Of a DNA stretch of 61,862 bases, positions 8,831-18,882 are shown piece after piece. The position numbers were made by a program, and so were the translations under genes. Origin of the DNA: Halieaceae bacterium (lineage in GTDB: Bacteria > Pseudomonadota > Gammaproteobacteria > Pseudomonadales > Halieaceae); contig JAHEEV010000013.1 of the NCBI GenBank assembly GCA_024640505.1, forward strand, positions 1 through 61,862. The letters run 5' to 3'. The notes beneath the pieces were generated by a model. That model saw only the letters and a list, made by a program, of their open reading frames with translations, was not told the DNA's origin and ran no database searches. Each line of letters begins with the position of its first letter. Within the stretch, counting starts at the first letter, position 1.

Positions 8831-9226
8831 ATGAGTATGCAAGATCCTTTGGCAGATATGTTGACCCGCATCCGCAATGCGCAGATGGCCGGTAAGGCCA
8901 CCGTGGAGATGCCGGGCTCCAAGCTCAAGAAGGCCGTGGCAAGCGTGCTGAAAGACGAGGGCTATATCGGCAACTTCAGTACCAGCGAAGAGGAAGGCAA
9001 GCCTCGCCTGGCCATCGAGTTGAAGTATCACCAGGGCAAGCCCGTGATCGCGGAGATCGATCGCATCAGTCGCCCGGGCCTGCGCAATTACGCGGGCAAG
9101 GACGAAATGCCGTCTGTGCGCGGCGGATTGGGTGTTGCGATCGTATCCACCTCCCAGGGGGTGATGACTGATCGTGCTGCGCGCGCTGCCGGTGTCGGCG
9201 GTGAAGTGCTCTGCACCGTTTTCTAA
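8831..9226 (+). CDS. rpsH: 30S ribosomal protein S8
   Basis: S8 binds the central domain of 16S rRNA; in E. coli it represses the spc operon. The 131-residue protein starts [20 protein letters not shown] and contains [18 protein letters not shown], the C-terminal RNA-binding signature. Confidence 0.97.
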   Translation: MSMQDPLADMLTRIRNAQMAGKATVEMPGSKLKKAVASVLKDEGYIGNFSTSEEEGKPRLAIELKYHQGKPVIAEIDRISRPGLRNYAGKDEMPSVRGGLGVAIVSTSQGVMTDRAARAAGVGGEVLCTVF

Positions 9227-9250
9227 TTCTGATTTAACGAGCATTGAATA

Positions 9251-9778
9251 ATGTCTAGAGTCGCAAATAATCCGGTAGCGCTGCCCAAGGGTGTCGAGGT
9301 CAAGATCGATGGCCGTGACGTCACCGTAAAGGGCGGTATGGGTACGCTGGAGCTTTCCCTGGTGGAAGGCATACAGGTCAGCCAGGATGACAACGTTCTG
9401 ACTATTGCTTACGACGGCGACCAGTTCAAGGCCATGGCCGGGACCACGCGCGCGCTGGTGAACAATATGGTCAAGGGCGTCAGCGAAGGTTGGGAAAAGA
9501 AACTGGTGCTGAATGGCGTTGGTTATCGTGCCAAAGCTTCCGGCAACACGGTTAACCTGACTGTGGGTCTGTCACACGCGGTGGACTATGAACTGCCCAA
9601 GGGCGTATCCGCGGAAACCCCCTCCCAGACCGAGATCGTGGTGAAGGGGAGTGACAAGCAGGCCGTGGGCCAGGCCGCTGCCGAAATCCGCAGCTACCGG
9701 CCGCCAGAGCCATACAAAGGTAAGGGCATTCGTTACGCGGATGAGTATGTCCGTCGTAAAGAAGCCAAGAAGAAGTAG
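9251..9778 (+). CDS. rplF: 50S ribosomal protein L6
   Basis: L6 lies near the GTPase-associated region. The 175-residue product has two L6 domains and the conserved end [20 protein letters not shown], which is the family signature. Normal length. Confidence 0.97.
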   Translation: MSRVANNPVALPKGVEVKIDGRDVTVKGGMGTLELSLVEGIQVSQDDNVLTIAYDGDQFKAMAGTTRALVNNMVKGVSEGWEKKLVLNGVGYRAKASGNTVNLTVGLSHAVDYELPKGVSAETPSQTEIVVKGSDKQAVGQAAAEIRSYRPPEPYKGKGIRYADEYVRRKEAKKK

Positions 9779-9786
9779 GTATTGAG

Positions 9787-10137
9787 ATGAGTGTAAAGAA
9801 TGAATCAAGGTTGCGCCGTGCGCGTCGCACCCGCACCCGTATGCGCACCCAGGGGGCCAATCGCCTCAGCGTGCATCGTACGCCCAGGCATATCTATGCC
9901 CAGGTGCTGGCACCTGCCGGTGACAGGGTGCTGGCCAGTGCCTCGACCCTGGACGCAGAGCTGCGCAAGGGCAAGACCGGCAACATCGAGGCAGCCGCAG
10001 CGGTGGGCAAGCTGGTTGCGGAGCGTGCGAAAGAGGCCGGGATCGACCGGGTTGCCTTCGATCGCAGCGGATACAAGTACCACGGTCGCGTCAAGGCACT
10101 TGCCGACGCAGCCCGTGAAAGCGGACTGGAATTCTAG
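9787..10137 (+). CDS. rplR: 50S ribosomal protein L18
   Basis: L18 binds 5S rRNA with L5 and L25. The 116-residue product has the basic N-terminus [15 protein letters not shown] and the conserved [20 protein letters not shown] segment near the end. Confidence 0.96.
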   Translation: MSVKNESRLRRARRTRTRMRTQGANRLSVHRTPRHIYAQVLAPAGDRVLASASTLDAELRKGKTGNIEAAAAVGKLVAERAKEAGIDRVAFDRSGYKYHGRVKALADAARESGLEF

Positions 10138-10147
10138 AGGTTAGGAC

Positions 10148-10660
10148 ATGGCTTTCAACGATCAGAAAAAGCAGCAGCAGGAAGGTGACCTCCAGGAAAA
10201 GCTGGTGCAGGTCAACCGCGTTGCCAAGGTGGTCAAGGGTGGCCGTATCTTCGGCTTCACCGCGCTGACCGTTGTGGGAGACGGCAATGGCAAGGTCGGA
10301 TTCGGCCGCGGCAAAGCCCGTGAGGTGCCCGTTGCGATTCAAAAGGCGATGGAGGCAGCGCGCCGCAACATGATCCAGGTCGACCTCAATAACGGCACGA
10401 TCCAGTACCCCGTGAAGGCCTCGCACGGCGCTTCCAAGGTGTATATGCAGCCTGCCTCGGAAGGTACCGGTGTTATTGCCGGAGGGGCGATGCGTGCGGT
10501 ACTGGAAATCGCCGGTGTCCACAACGTCCTGGCAAAGTGCTATGGCTCCACCAATCCGGTGAACGTGGTTCGCGCGACCTTCAACGGCCTGCGCGACATG
10601 TCAGCCCCGGACGATGTGGCAGCCAAGCGTGGCAAGACCGTCGAAGAAATTTTCAACTGA
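10148..10660 (+). CDS. rpsE: 30S ribosomal protein S5
   Basis: S5 affects decoding accuracy and mRNA unwinding. The 170-residue product has the double-stranded-RNA-binding signature [20 protein letters not shown] and [16 protein letters not shown], followed by the C-terminal domain with [19 protein letters not shown]. Confidence 0.97.
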   Translation: MAFNDQKKQQQEGDLQEKLVQVNRVAKVVKGGRIFGFTALTVVGDGNGKVGFGRGKAREVPVAIQKAMEAARRNMIQVDLNNGTIQYPVKASHGASKVYMQPASEGTGVIAGGAMRAVLEIAGVHNVLAKCYGSTNPVNVVRATFNGLRDMSAPDDVAAKRGKTVEEIFN

Positions 10661-10678
10661 TTATCGGGTTGGCTAGTC

Positions 10679-10861
10679 ATGGCTAAAGCAACAATCAAGG
10701 TTACCCAGGTGAGAAGCACCAACGGGCGCCTGCAGAACCACAAGGCCTGCGTGGCCGGCCTGGGCCTGCGTCGGATCGGTCATACCGTGGAAGTGGAGGA
10801 CACTCCTTCCGTACGCGGCATGATCAACAAAGTGCATTACCTGGTCAGGGTCGAGGAGTAA
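10679..10861 (+). CDS. rpmD: 50S ribosomal protein L30
   Basis: The 60-residue L30 ([20 protein letters not shown]) has the family's [20 protein letters not shown] motif and normal length. It stands between rpsE and rplO as expected for the spc operon. Confidence 0.96.
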   Translation: MAKATIKVTQVRSTNGRLQNHKACVAGLGLRRIGHTVEVEDTPSVRGMINKVHYLVRVEE

Positions 10862-10864
10862 ATC

Positions 10865-11311
10865 ATGTCAGACGTCATGCGACTGAACAGCCTGAGCCCC
10901 GCACCGGGTGCCAGGAAAGGTGCCAAGCGAGTCGGGCGCGGTATCGGCAGCGGTCTCGGCAAAACCGCCGGGCGCGGCCACAAGGGCCAGAAATCCCGCT
11001 CCGGTGGCAAGGTCAAGCCCGGATTCGAGGGCGGCCAGATGCCGCTGCAGAAGCGCCTGCCGAAGTACGGCTTTACGTCGCGTATCGCCCGCACGACTGC
11101 GCAAATTCGCCTGGGAGAACTGAACGCCATACAGGGCGATACGGTTGATCTGGCGGCGCTCAAGGAGGCAGATCTGGTGCGCGAGGATATCGCCCGCGCC
11201 CGTATTTTCCTGTCTGGCGAACTCGGCAAGGCCCTGACGGTCAAGGGCCTGGCGGTCACCAAGGGTGCCCGCGAGGCGATCGAGCAGGCCGGCGGGAAGG
11301 TCGAGGACTAA
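10865..11311 (+). CDS. rplO: 50S ribosomal protein L15
   Basis: L15 is a late assembly protein. The 148-residue product carries the Gly-rich basic N-terminus ([20 protein letters not shown]) and [17 protein letters not shown]. Its stop abuts the secY ATG at 11312, so the two are probably translationally coupled. Confidence 0.97.
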   Translation: MSDVMRLNSLSPAPGARKGAKRVGRGIGSGLGKTAGRGHKGQKSRSGGKVKPGFEGGQMPLQKRLPKYGFTSRIARTTAQIRLGELNAIQGDTVDLAALKEADLVREDIARARIFLSGELGKALTVKGLAVTKGAREAIEQAGGKVED

Positions 11312-12640
11312 ATGGCGACACCGCAGCTGCCCAACGTCAACAAAGCAGGTCTGGGCGAGCTCTTTGCTCGCCTTCGTTTTGTCCTGCTGGCCATTTTCGT
11401 GTACCGGATCGGGACGCATATCCCGGTCCCCGGGATAGATCCCAACCAGCTGGCCGCGTTGTTCAACCAGAACCAGGGCACGATTCTGGGTCTGGCCAAT
11501 ATGTTCTCCGGCGGTGCGCTGGAGCGCATGAGTATCCTGGCGCTGGGTATCATGCCCTACATCTCTGCATCGATCATCATGCAGCTGATGTCGGCGGTGA
11601 CACCGCAGCTGGAGCAGCTGAAGAAAGAGGGCGAGTCGGGTCGGCGCAAGATCAGCCAGTACACGCGCTACCTCACGGTGGTGCTGGCCCTGATCCAGGG
11701 TACGGGCATGACCGTCGGGATGGCGAACCAGGGCATGTCCTACGACACGTCGATGCTGTTCTACGTGATTGCTATCACCTCCCTGGTGACCGGCGCCGTA
11801 TTTATGATGTGGCTCGGTGAGCAGATCACCGAAAAAGGCGTCGGCAATGGTATCTCGCTGCTGATTTTCGCCGGTATCGTGGCGGGACTGCCCGCGGCGA
11901 TCGGCCAGTCGCTGGAGCAGGCGCGGCAGGGGGAGCTGAATATCCTCATCCTGCTCTTCATCCTGGCACTGGCGTTGGCGGTGATCTACATGATCGTCTT
12001 CATCGAACGCGGGCAGCGGCGGATCACGGTGAATTATGCCAAGCGCCAGCAGGGCCGCAAGACCTACCAGGCGCAGAGCTCGCACCTGCCCCTGAAAGTG
12101 AACATGGCCGGCGTGATTCCGGCGATTTTCGCGAGCAGCATACTGTTGTTTCCCGCGTCGATCGCCCAGTGGTTCGGGTCTTCCGGCTCCGCGGACTGGC
12201 TGCAGGACCTGGCCGTTGCCATCGGCCCCGGCCAGCCGCTGAACATCCTGCTGTTTACGGTGTTCGTGGTATTTTTCTGCTTCTTCTACACGGCGTTGAT
12301 GTTCAACCCGCAGGAAGTCGCTGACAACCTTAAGCGTTCCGGTGCCTTCGTGCCCGGCATCCGTCCCGGTCAGCAAACGGCCAACTATATTGACGGCGTG
12401 TTGACCCGGCTGACGGTATTCGGATCCGCTTATATTGCACTGGTGTGTCTGATGCCCCAGTTCCTGGTCGTCATGTGGAATGTGCCCTTTTACCTGGGCG
12501 GTACGTCACTGCTGATCGTGGTTGTCGTGGTAATGGATTTTATGGCCCAGGTGCAGAGCCACCTGATGTCACACCAGTATGACTCGGTGATGAAAAAGGC
12601 CAATTTGAAGAATTATGGTGCTGCCGGTCGCGTGCGCTAG
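11312..12640 (+). CDS. secY: Sec translocon channel subunit SecY
   Basis: SecY is the pore of the inner-membrane Sec translocon. The 442-residue protein has ten predicted membrane segments, the plug-region sequence [27 protein letters not shown] in the second helix and the cytosolic loop with [14 protein letters not shown]. The length is that of gammaproteobacterial SecY. It lies in its standard place at the end of the spc operon. Confidence 0.97.
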   Translation: MATPQLPNVNKAGLGELFARLRFVLLAIFVYRIGTHIPVPGIDPNQLAALFNQNQGTILGLANMFSGGALERMSILALGIMPYISASIIMQLMSAVTPQLEQLKKEGESGRRKISQYTRYLTVVLALIQGTGMTVGMANQGMSYDTSMLFYVIAITSLVTGAVFMMWLGEQITEKGVGNGISLLIFAGIVAGLPAAIGQSLEQARQGELNILILLFILALALAVIYMIVFIERGQRRITVNYAKRQQGRKTYQAQSSHLPLKVNMAGVIPAIFASSILLFPASIAQWFGSSGSADWLQDLAVAIGPGQPLNILLFTVFVVFFCFFYTALMFNPQEVADNLKRSGAFVPGIRPGQQTANYIDGVLTRLTVFGSAYIALVCLMPQFLVVMWNVPFYLGGTSLLIVVVVVMDFMAQVQSHLMSHQYDSVMKKANLKNYGAAGRVR

Positions 12641-12684
12641 ACGCGCAGCGGTCCGTCGGAACATTGGTATCTGGAGAAAGTGTC

Positions 12685-12801
12685 ATGAAAGTACGTGCAT
12701 CGGTCAAGAAGATCTGCAGGAACTGCAAAGTGGTGCGCCGTAATGGTGTGGTCCGCGTGATCTGCAATACGGACCCGCGCCACAAGCAGCGCCAGGGTTG
12801 A
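12685..12801 (+). CDS. rpmJ: 50S ribosomal protein L36, zinc-binding form
   Basis: A 38-codon frame reading [19 protein letters not shown] and ending [12 protein letters not shown]. The C11-x2-C14, C27 and H33 pattern is the zinc-ribbon (C+) type. GGAG at 12673-12676 precedes the ATG at a suitable distance. It closes the spc operon after secY. Confidence 0.95.
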   Translation: MKVRASVKKICRNCKVVRRNGVVRVICNTDPRHKQRQG

Positions 12802-12819
12802 GCCCGGTACTGCTTCGTA

Positions 12820-12848
12820 TTGATTTTTAGCAACGATATCGCTAGAAT
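12820..12848 (+). promoter_or_regulatory. Promoter of the alpha operon
   Basis: TTGATT (12820-12825), a 17-base spacer and TAGAAT (12843-12848) give a good sigma70-type promoter about 100 bases before rpsM. The -10 is identical to that of the S10 promoter. Downstream, CCCCTG (12869-12874) can pair with CAGGGG (12891-12896) in the leader; in E. coli S4 represses this operon through leader structure, so this stem is a candidate, not a proven, control element. Confidence 0.75.
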
Positions 12849-12947
12849 GCTGCGCCTTTCGCCCCCTGCCCCTGCAAAACTGAGTCAAATCAGGGGTTTG
12901 GAGCGGCAATTCGCAGTACAGGGCGATTAACGATTGGAGAAAGTTGG

Positions 12948-13304
12948 ATGGCTCGTATAGCCGGCGTCAATATTCCGGATAACAAGCATGCTGTTATCTC
13001 TTTGACATACATCTATGGTGTGGGTCGCAGCCAGGCGAAGCGTCTGTGCGCCGATACCGGGGTGGAGGAAACTGCCAAAATCGGCGAGTTGTCCGAAGTT
13101 CAAATGGATGCACTGCGTGCGAAAGTAGGCGAAATGGCGGTCGAGGGTGATCTCCGTCGTGAAGTCTCCATGAACATCAAGCGTCTTATGGACCTGGGCT
13201 GCAACCGCGGCCTGCGTCATCGCCGTGGCCTGCCTTTGCGCGGGCAGCGGACCAAGACCAATGCCCGGACCCGCAAGGGGCCGCGCAAGCCGATTCGCAA
13301 GTAG
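12948..13304 (+). CDS. rpsM: 30S ribosomal protein S13
   Basis: S13 of the 30S head contacts the P-site tRNA and bridges to the 50S. The 118-residue protein starts [20 protein letters not shown] and ends with the conserved [20 protein letters not shown]. First gene of the alpha operon. Confidence 0.97.
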   Translation: MARIAGVNIPDNKHAVISLTYIYGVGRSQAKRLCADTGVEETAKIGELSEVQMDALRAKVGEMAVEGDLRREVSMNIKRLMDLGCNRGLRHRRGLPLRGQRTKTNARTRKGPRKPIRK

Positions 13305-13381
13305 CGCACGAACTGACAGCGAATCCTTTTTAGTGTAGCTGCACCGCAGTGCAGTGTTGATATTAAAGCAGGAAACAGATT

Positions 13382-13774
13382 ATGGCCAAGCCAGGTGCCA
13401 AGAGCACTCGTAAGAAAATCACCAAGACCGTTGTGGACGGGATTGCGCATGTCCACGCGTCTTTCAACAACACGATCATTACCATTACCGACCGCCAGGG
13501 CAACACCCTGAGCTGGGCGACCGCGGGCGGATCCGGTTTTCGCGGCTCCCGCAAGAGCACCCCGTTCGCTGCCCAGGTGGCGGCCGAGCGCGCCGGTGAG
13601 GCAGCCAAGGAATACGGTCTGAAAAACCTGGACGTGCAGGTCAAGGGTCCGGGACCCGGTCGTGAATCCGCAGTCCGTGCGCTGAACAACTGCGGCTACA
13701 AGATCAGCAATATTACTGACGTCACGCCGATCCCGCACAACGGTTGTCGTCCACCCAAGAAACGTCGCGTGTAA
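13382..13774 (+). CDS. rpsK: 30S ribosomal protein S11
   Basis: S11 lies on the 30S platform. The 130-residue product contains [19 protein letters not shown] and the C-terminal [18 protein letters not shown], the family hallmark. Confidence 0.97.
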   Translation: MAKPGAKSTRKKITKTVVDGIAHVHASFNNTIITITDRQGNTLSWATAGGSGFRGSRKSTPFAAQVAAERAGEAAKEYGLKNLDVQVKGPGPGRESAVRALNNCGYKISNITDVTPIPHNGCRPPKKRRV

Positions 13775-13806
13775 CGCTGCGGTAGAACGCTTACAGGATT
13801 ACTGAC

Positions 13807-14427
13807 ATGGCTCGATATATTGGACCCAAGTGCAAGCTCTCCCGTCGTGAAGGAACTGACCTGTTCCTGAAGAGCGGTGTGCGTGCGCTGGAAAGCAAGT
13901 GTAAAGCAGAGGCAGTTCCGGGGCAGCATGGCGCCCGGCGCGGTCGTCTGTCCGACTACGGGGTACAGCTGCGTGAAAAGCAGAAAGTACGTCGTATCTA
14001 TGGCGTGCTGGAGAAACAGTTCCGCAACTATTACAAGGAAGCGGCCCGCCTCAAGGGCGCGACTGGCGAGAACCTGCTGCAGCTTCTGGAAAGCCGCCTG
14101 GATAATGTCGTTTATCGTATGGGTTTTGGCTCGACCCGGGCCGAAGCGCGCCAGATGGTGGCCCACAAGGCTATCCTGGTGAACGGCACTGTGGTCAACA
14201 TCGCCTCTTACCAGGTCAAGGCTGGTGACGTGGTATCCCTGCGAGAGAAGGCCAAGAAGCAGCTGCGTGTGCAGTCCGCCCTGGCCCTGGCTGCCCAGCG
14301 TGGCGAGCCGGAGTGGATCGAGGTGAATGTCGACAAACTTGAAGGTACCTTCAAGTCGGCACCGGAGCGCCAGGACCTGTCCTCGGAGATCAACGAGAAC
14401 CTGATTGTGGAACTTTACTCGAAGTAA
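13807..14427 (+). CDS. rpsD: 30S ribosomal protein S4
   Basis: S4 initiates 30S assembly and, in E. coli, represses the alpha operon. The 206-residue product starts [20 protein letters not shown] and has the S4 RNA-binding fold [20 protein letters not shown] followed by [17 protein letters not shown]. The N-terminal region lacks the C4 zinc motif, as in most enteric-type S4. Confidence 0.97.
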   Translation: MARYIGPKCKLSRREGTDLFLKSGVRALESKCKAEAVPGQHGARRGRLSDYGVQLREKQKVRRIYGVLEKQFRNYYKEAARLKGATGENLLQLLESRLDNVVYRMGFGSTRAEARQMVAHKAILVNGTVVNIASYQVKAGDVVSLREKAKKQLRVQSALALAAQRGEPEWIEVNVDKLEGTFKSAPERQDLSSEINENLIVELYSK

Positions 14428-14464
14428 TCCACCCAAGGATCAACCTACATATACAGGTGCCCCA

Positions 14465-15469
14465 ATGCAGATTGCAGTGAATGAATTCTTGACCCCGCGC
14501 GTAATCAACGTTGAAGAGAAACACAACAATCGTGCCCAGGTGACCCTGGAGCCGCTGGAGCGTGGTTTCGGCCACACCCTGGGTAACGCCCTGCGCCGTA
14601 TCCTGCTGTCTTCCATGCCCGGCTGCGCCATCACCGAAGTCGAAATCGACGGTGTATTGCACGAGTACAGCGCCATAGAAGGCGTGCAGGAAGATGTCAT
14701 CGAGATACTGCTGAACCTCAAGGGCGTCGCCCTGGTGATGAACGGCAAGGAAGAAGCAGAACTCACCCTGACCAAGAAGGGTCCCGGGATGGTCACCGCC
14801 GGTGATATTCAGGTGGACCACGATATCGAGATTCGCAATCCCGATCACGTGATCTGTCACCTCAACTCGGATGCCGAGATCAGCATGAAGCTGACTGTCG
14901 CCCGGGGCCGCGGTTACTCGCCGGCGGACTCCCGCGAAAACCCGGAAGAGGAAACCCGCTCTATCGGCCGCCTGCAGCTGGACGCGACCTTCTCTCCGGT
15001 TCACCGGGTGTCCTATGTGGTAGAGGCAGCCCGTGTTGAGCAGCGCACCGACCTGGACAAGCTGGTACTGGACCTGGAGACCAACGGAACTATCGACCCG
15101 GAAGAGGCGATCCGGCGTGCCGCGACCATTCTGCAGCAGCAGCTGGCGGTTTTCGTGGATCTGGAAAGCGAATCCGAATCCGAATCCATCGAGGAAGAGG
15201 ACGAGGTCGACCCGATCCTGCTGCGCCCTGTGGACGACCTGGAGCTCACCGTGCGCTCCGCCAACTGCCTGAAGGCAGAGAACATTTACTATATCGGTGA
15301 CCTGGTGCAGCGCACCGAGGTCGAGCTGCTCAAGACCCCCAACCTGGGCAAGAAGTCGCTGACCGAGATCAAGGATGTACTGGCTTCCCGCGGACTGTCC
15401 CTGGGAATGCGCCTGGATAACTGGCCGCCGGCCAGCCTGAAGAACGACGAGCGGGTATTGAGCGCCTGA
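14465..15469 (+). CDS. rpoA: RNA polymerase alpha subunit
   Basis: Alpha subunit: the N-terminal domain dimerises and nucleates the core enzyme, the C-terminal domain binds UP elements and activators. The start is the ATG at 14465 ([19 protein letters not shown]), giving 334 residues; the open frame upstream overlaps rps[21 protein letters not shown] marks the NTD and [19 protein letters not shown] the CTD. The interdomain linker contains a tandem Glu-Ser stretch (ESESESES) followed by EEEDEVD, more acidic and repetitive than I expect. Confidence 0.97.
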   Translation: MQIAVNEFLTPRVINVEEKHNNRAQVTLEPLERGFGHTLGNALRRILLSSMPGCAITEVEIDGVLHEYSAIEGVQEDVIEILLNLKGVALVMNGKEEAELTLTKKGPGMVTAGDIQVDHDIEIRNPDHVICHLNSDAEISMKLTVARGRGYSPADSRENPEEETRSIGRLQLDATFSPVHRVSYVVEAARVEQRTDLDKLVLDLETNGTIDPEEAIRRAATILQQQLAVFVDLESESESESIEEEDEVDPILLRPVDDLELTVRSANCLKAENIYYIGDLVQRTEVELLKTPNLGKKSLTEIKDVLASRGLSLGMRLDNWPPASLKNDERVLSA

Positions 15470-15527
15470 CGCTCGCGCCACGAAATGGAAAGTGCTGCGA
15501 TAGCACAGAATATATAGGACTGGAAAA

Positions 15528-15917
15528 ATGCGCCATCGTCACAGTGGACGTCAGCTAAACCGCAACAGCTCTCATCGCAAGGCCATGTTCCGCAACATGA
15601 CCGTGTCGCTGGTGGAGCACGAGTTGATCAAGACCACCCTGCCCAAGGCCAAGGAGCTGCGCAGCTACGCGGAGCCCCTGATAACCCTGGCCAAGAACGA
15701 CAGCGTGGCCAACCGTCGCCTGGCGTTTGACCGGGTGCGCGACAAGGCGGCCGTCGGCAAGCTGTTCAGCGAGCTGGGGCCCCGGTACCAGGCGCGTCCC
15801 GGTGGCTATATCCGCATTCTCAAGTGCGGCTACCGTGCCGGTGACAAGGCCCCCATGGCTTATGTCGAGCTGGTCGATCGTCCTCGCTTTGACGCGGTAG
15901 AGGATGACGAGGATTAA
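15528..15917 (+). CDS. rplQ: 50S ribosomal protein L17
   Basis: L17 lies near the tunnel exit. The 129-residue product ([20 protein letters not shown]) has the conserved [19 protein letters not shown] segment and ends in an acidic tail (VEDDED). It is the last gene of the alpha operon and is followed by a strong terminator. Confidence 0.97.
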   Translation: MRHRHSGRQLNRNSSHRKAMFRNMTVSLVEHELIKTTLPKAKELRSYAEPLITLAKNDSVANRRLAFDRVRDKAAVGKLFSELGPRYQARPGGYIRILKCGYRAGDKAPMAYVELVDRPRFDAVEDDED

Positions 15918-15944
15918 GATCCTATAGCGTTACAGCACTCTTTC

Positions 15945-15971
15945 AAAAGCCGGGCACTGCCCGGCTTTTTT
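15945..15971 (+). terminator. Terminator of the alpha operon
   Basis: AAAAGCCGGGCA (15945-15956), loop CTG and CCCGGC followed by TTTTTT (15966-15971) form a classic Rho-independent terminator 27 bases after rplQ. The leading A-run also allows termination from the other strand. It separates the ribosomal block from the sulfide-oxidation genes. Confidence 0.92.
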
Positions 15972-15991
15972 GTGGGCGCGATTGACGAAAA

Positions 15992-16078
15992 TCCCTTAAA
16001 AAGGGAAAAAAATCCCAAATATCTTGACGCCTCTAAAAAATGGGACTAAATTCCCAATTAAGTTGCTGACGACAGCAA
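15992..16078 (+). promoter_or_regulatory. Palindrome-rich promoter and operator region of fccAB
   Basis: TTGACG (16024-16029), 17 bases, and TAAATT (16047-16052) form a candidate promoter. The -10 lies inside the palindrome TGGGACTAAATTCCCA (16041-16056). The same core, GGGA-N6-TCCC, occurs at 16003-16016, 39 bases upstream. TCCCTT-AAA-AAGGGA (15992-16006) is a further perfect palindrome overlapping that site, and TTGCTG-ACGA-CAGCAA (16063-16078) lies just downstream of the expected transcript start. Two matching sites, one covering the -10, fit a dimeric repressor. I do not recognise the regulator. Confidence 0.6.
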
Positions 16079-16110
16079 TAACCGGCCAGAAATAACGAGT
16101 GGTGTACGTC

Positions 16111-16602
16111 ATGACCCAGAGCAAGCGCCGTTTAAGCGGCATCGCGATACTCCTTTCCCTCCCGTTCGCTGCATCTCCTGCTCTCGCCGAGGATGAAACT
16201 GTCAACCGACTCCTGGCATCCCAGTGTGCCCAGTGTCATGGCACCAACGGCTATGCAAGGGGTGATTTCGAGGACATTGCGGGTGAGGAGGCCGGCGACC
16301 TCTTCGAGGACCTGTCCGACATGAAGGGCGAGGATCGGCCCGAAAACATCATGGATCACCAGGCTCTGGGCTATTCGGATGAGCAGATCAGGCGTATTGC
16401 GCGTTACTACGCCTCCCTGCCCGAGGATGACCCCGAGCGACAGGCCGGTTCGGAACGTGAGGGCGAGGTGGAGATTGAACGAGCAGGCGAACATGAATAC
16501 GAGCGCGAATACGAGCGCGAATACGAGCGCGAAGACGAACACGAAGACGAGCGCGAACGCGAAGAACATGACGACGACGAGAGAGACGAGGACGACGACT
16601 AG
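16111..16602 (+). CDS. fccA: Monoheme c-type cytochrome with acidic tail, probable FCSD cytochrome subunit
   Basis: From the ATG at 16111 (MTQSKRRLSGIAILL) the 163-residue protein has a cleavable signal peptide (ending SPALA) and one heme motif, CAQCH, followed by the c-type cytochrome segment ENIMDHQALGYSDEQI. The flavoprotein of flavocytochrome c follows 86 bases later, so this is its likely electron acceptor, passing electrons from sulfide to the respiratory chain in the periplasm. The last ~45 residues are almost only Glu, Asp and Arg with a 12-base tandem repeat (EYER three times from 16495). A GTG at 16099 is an alternative start. Confidence 0.75.
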   Translation: MTQSKRRLSGIAILLSLPFAASPALAEDETVNRLLASQCAQCHGTNGYARGDFEDIAGEEAGDLFEDLSDMKGEDRPENIMDHQALGYSDEQIRRIARYYASLPEDDPERQAGSEREGEVEIERAGEHEYEREYEREYEREDEHEDEREREEHDDDERDEDDD

Positions 16603-16688
16603 GACGATCGCTACCCGCCTCGCCGGGGCGGCAGTTCAACCGGAATCGGTCTCGCAGGTCCAGTAATGAAAGCCAGAGGATATGAGTT

Positions 16689-17948
16689 ATGTCACTGAAA
16701 CGACGCACTATTTTGCAGATGATTCCCGCCACCGCGGCATTGTCCGTGGTGTCCGGGCAATCGATGGCGGCCTCACACCACGTGGTGGTCGTGGGTGGAG
16801 GGTTCGCAGGCGCTACGGTGGCGAAGTACCTGAGGATGTGGAGTAATGGCGGCATCGACGTCACACTCGTCGATAAGAACAGCCGGCATGTCTCCTGCAT
16901 CATGAGCAACCTGGTCCTCAACGGCCAGTTGCAGCTCGGCGACCTCTCGTTTGATTACTCCACGTTACAGGATAAATATGGCGTTCGTATCGTGCAGGGA
17001 GGGGTCCGGCGTATTGCTGCCGGTATGGTTGAACTGGAGAGTGGCGACCTGCACGAGTGTGACTATGTCGTGGTCGCAACGGGAATCAGCTTCGATGATA
17101 TTCCCGGTCTGGACTCCCGGAAGATTCCCCACGCCTGGATTGCCGGGGAGCAGACCAACCTGCTGCGCGACCAGATTCGGGAGGATATGCCGCGAGACAA
17201 TGGCACGTTCGTCATGACCATCCCCAGGGCGCCCTACCGCTGCCCCCCCGGCCCCTACGAGCGGGCCTGCCTGCTGGCCGATATACTGCGTCGGCGCGGT
17301 GACGGCCACCGGGTGGTTGTTCTCGATGCCAACGATCGCATCCAGGCGGAGCGGACCACTTTTGAGCGGGCTTTCTACGGGCTTTACCGGGATATCATTG
17401 ATTACCGGGCCAGTGTCTCGGTCGCCAGCGTGAACTCCGATGAACGGATTGTCACCACCGTCGCCGGGGAAAATGTCCATGGCGACGTGGTCAATGTTAT
17501 TCCGCGGCATGGGGCCCCCGGACTGCTGGTCGAGAGTGGGCTGACCGGCGGCGGGCGCTGGGCGCCGGTGAATCCGACGACCTATGAATCGAGCCTGATC
17601 CCTGGCGTCTACGTGGTTGGTGACTCCCAGGCCACCGCGCAACCGAAGTCCGGCCACATGGCAAACTCCCAGGCCAAGGTCTGCGCCGACGCGATTATCC
17701 GGGCTGCTGCCGGACTTTCCACCCAAAACCGGGAGCGCCTTGCCAACATCACGACGAACTCGGCGTGTTTCAGCCCCATCACGGCAACCGAAGCGTCCTG
17801 GCTGACCGCGGTGTTCAGGTTGAACACGGAGACGCGGGCGATGGAGCTGGTGCCGGAGTCGCTGGGCGAGGCCCACGACTGGAACTCGGAGAACTACAGC
17901 GCAATGTTCGACTGGTCCGAGAACCTGTTTGCGGACACTTTCAGGTAG
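16689..17948 (+). CDS. fccB: Flavocytochrome c sulfide dehydrogenase, flavoprotein subunit
   Basis: FAD enzyme that oxidises sulfide in the periplasm and passes electrons to the partner cytochrome. The 419-residue protein has a Tat-like signal (KRRTILQM then a hydrophobic stretch to about residue 28), the FAD-binding VVVVGGGFAGATVAKYL, and the FCSD segments VSCIMSNLVLNG (Cys that holds the flavin) and PRAPYRCPPGPYERACL. NSACFSPI near residue 362 supplies the second cysteine expected for this family. A SoxF-type role is an alternative, but no sox genes are in the window. Confidence 0.85.
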   Translation: MSLKRRTILQMIPATAALSVVSGQSMAASHHVVVVGGGFAGATVAKYLRMWSNGGIDVTLVDKNSRHVSCIMSNLVLNGQLQLGDLSFDYSTLQDKYGVRIVQGGVRRIAAGMVELESGDLHECDYVVVATGISFDDIPGLDSRKIPHAWIAGEQTNLLRDQIREDMPRDNGTFVMTIPRAPYRCPPGPYERACLLADILRRRGDGHRVVVLDANDRIQAERTTFERAFYGLYRDIIDYRASVSVASVNSDERIVTTVAGENVHGDVVNVIPRHGAPGLLVESGLTGGGRWAPVNPTTYESSLIPGVYVVGDSQATAQPKSGHMANSQAKVCADAIIRAAAGLSTQNRERLANITTNSACFSPITATEASWLTAVFRLNTETRAMELVPESLGEAHDWNSENYSAMFDWSENLFADTFR

Positions 17949-18057
17949 GAAAATCGCGCCCCTGCCAGCACAGGTGGCAGGATCGACCCGCAGCAATGAC
18001 GACGAGGATGATTTAGAATTCCAGGCCTGACGGCAAGCGACCAGGCGAAACGATTAA

Positions 18058-18882
18058 ATGAGTGAATCGCTCCACAAGGTATTGAGTGCCGCCGTACTGC
18101 GACTGCTGCGTCCGCTGGTCAGGGTGCTGCTACGCCATGGTATGGCCTATGGTACCTTCAGCGAGCTGGCGCGGAAGGCCTACGTCGAAGAGGGATTTCT
18201 GCAGGTGGCGGAGGCCGGCAAACGACCGACAGTATCCGGCGTGGCGGCGTTGACGGGCCTGACCCGGAAAGAGACGAAGCGCCTGCGTGAACTGGAGGTG
18301 GTGGATGACGAGGCCTCTTCACATCGCTATAGCCGTGCAATCCGGGTGATCAGCGGCTGGACCAGCGACCCCCGTTTCCAGACGGGTGCCGGGGCACCGG
18401 CGGTACTGTCGGTGGAGGGGGGGCAGGGCAGCTTCAGTGCCCTGGTCAAGGAGTACAGCGGCGATATACCACCAGCGGCGATGCTGTCCGTGCTGGAAAG
18501 CAGCGGCACCGTCAGCGTCGGCGACCATGGCGTTACGCTGCAGGCTCGAGCCTACATGCCCTCAGCGACGCCGGCAGAAAAAATCGACATCCTGGGCTCT
18601 GATGTCGCCGAGCTGCTGGCCACCATCGGGCACAACCTCGCAGTAGAACCCTCGGAGCGCCTGTTCCAGCGCAAGGTCTCCAACGTGCGTGTTGCCCCGG
18701 AGACGGTTCCCGCTTTCCGCAGGTTTTCCGACAGGAAATCCCAGCAACTGCTGGAGGAGTACCACGACTGGCTGACCAGCCATGAAATCAACCCCTCAGA
18801 TGATGATGCGCCGGAACCAGCCTATCTGGCAGTGGGCATCTACTATACCGAGCAACTCCCGGACGGGGAGGATCGATCATGA
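18058..18882 (+). CDS. DUF6502 family protein
   Basis: The 274-residue soluble protein begins with the segment LLRPLVRVLLRHGMAYGTFSELARKAYVEE, which I recognise (broken here: LLRPLVRVLLRHGMAYG, then FSELARKAYVEE) as the start of DUF6502 proteins. A helix-turn-helix-like stretch follows (VSGVAALTGLTRKETKRL, about residues 60-77), so a regulatory role is possible but unproven. It overlaps the next gene by four bases (ATGA), which argues that the two proteins act together. Confidence 0.65.
   Translation: MSESLHKVLSAAVLRLLRPLVRVLLRHGMAYGTFSELARKAYVEEGFLQVAEAGKRPTVSGVAALTGLTRKETKRLRELEVVDDEASSHRYSRAIRVISGWTSDPRFQTGAGAPAVLSVEGGQGSFSALVKEYSGDIPPAAMLSVLESSGTVSVGDHGVTLQARAYMPSATPAEKIDILGSDVAELLATIGHNLAVEPSERLFQRKVSNVRVAPETVPAFRRFSDRKSQQLLEEYHDWLTSHEINPSDDDAPEPAYLAVGIYYTEQLPDGEDRS

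Noticed and set aside
10868..12376. Open frame of about 500 codons on the minus strand
   Set aside because: Antisense to rplO and secY; its His/Gln/Arg-rich composition is a mirror of those genes.
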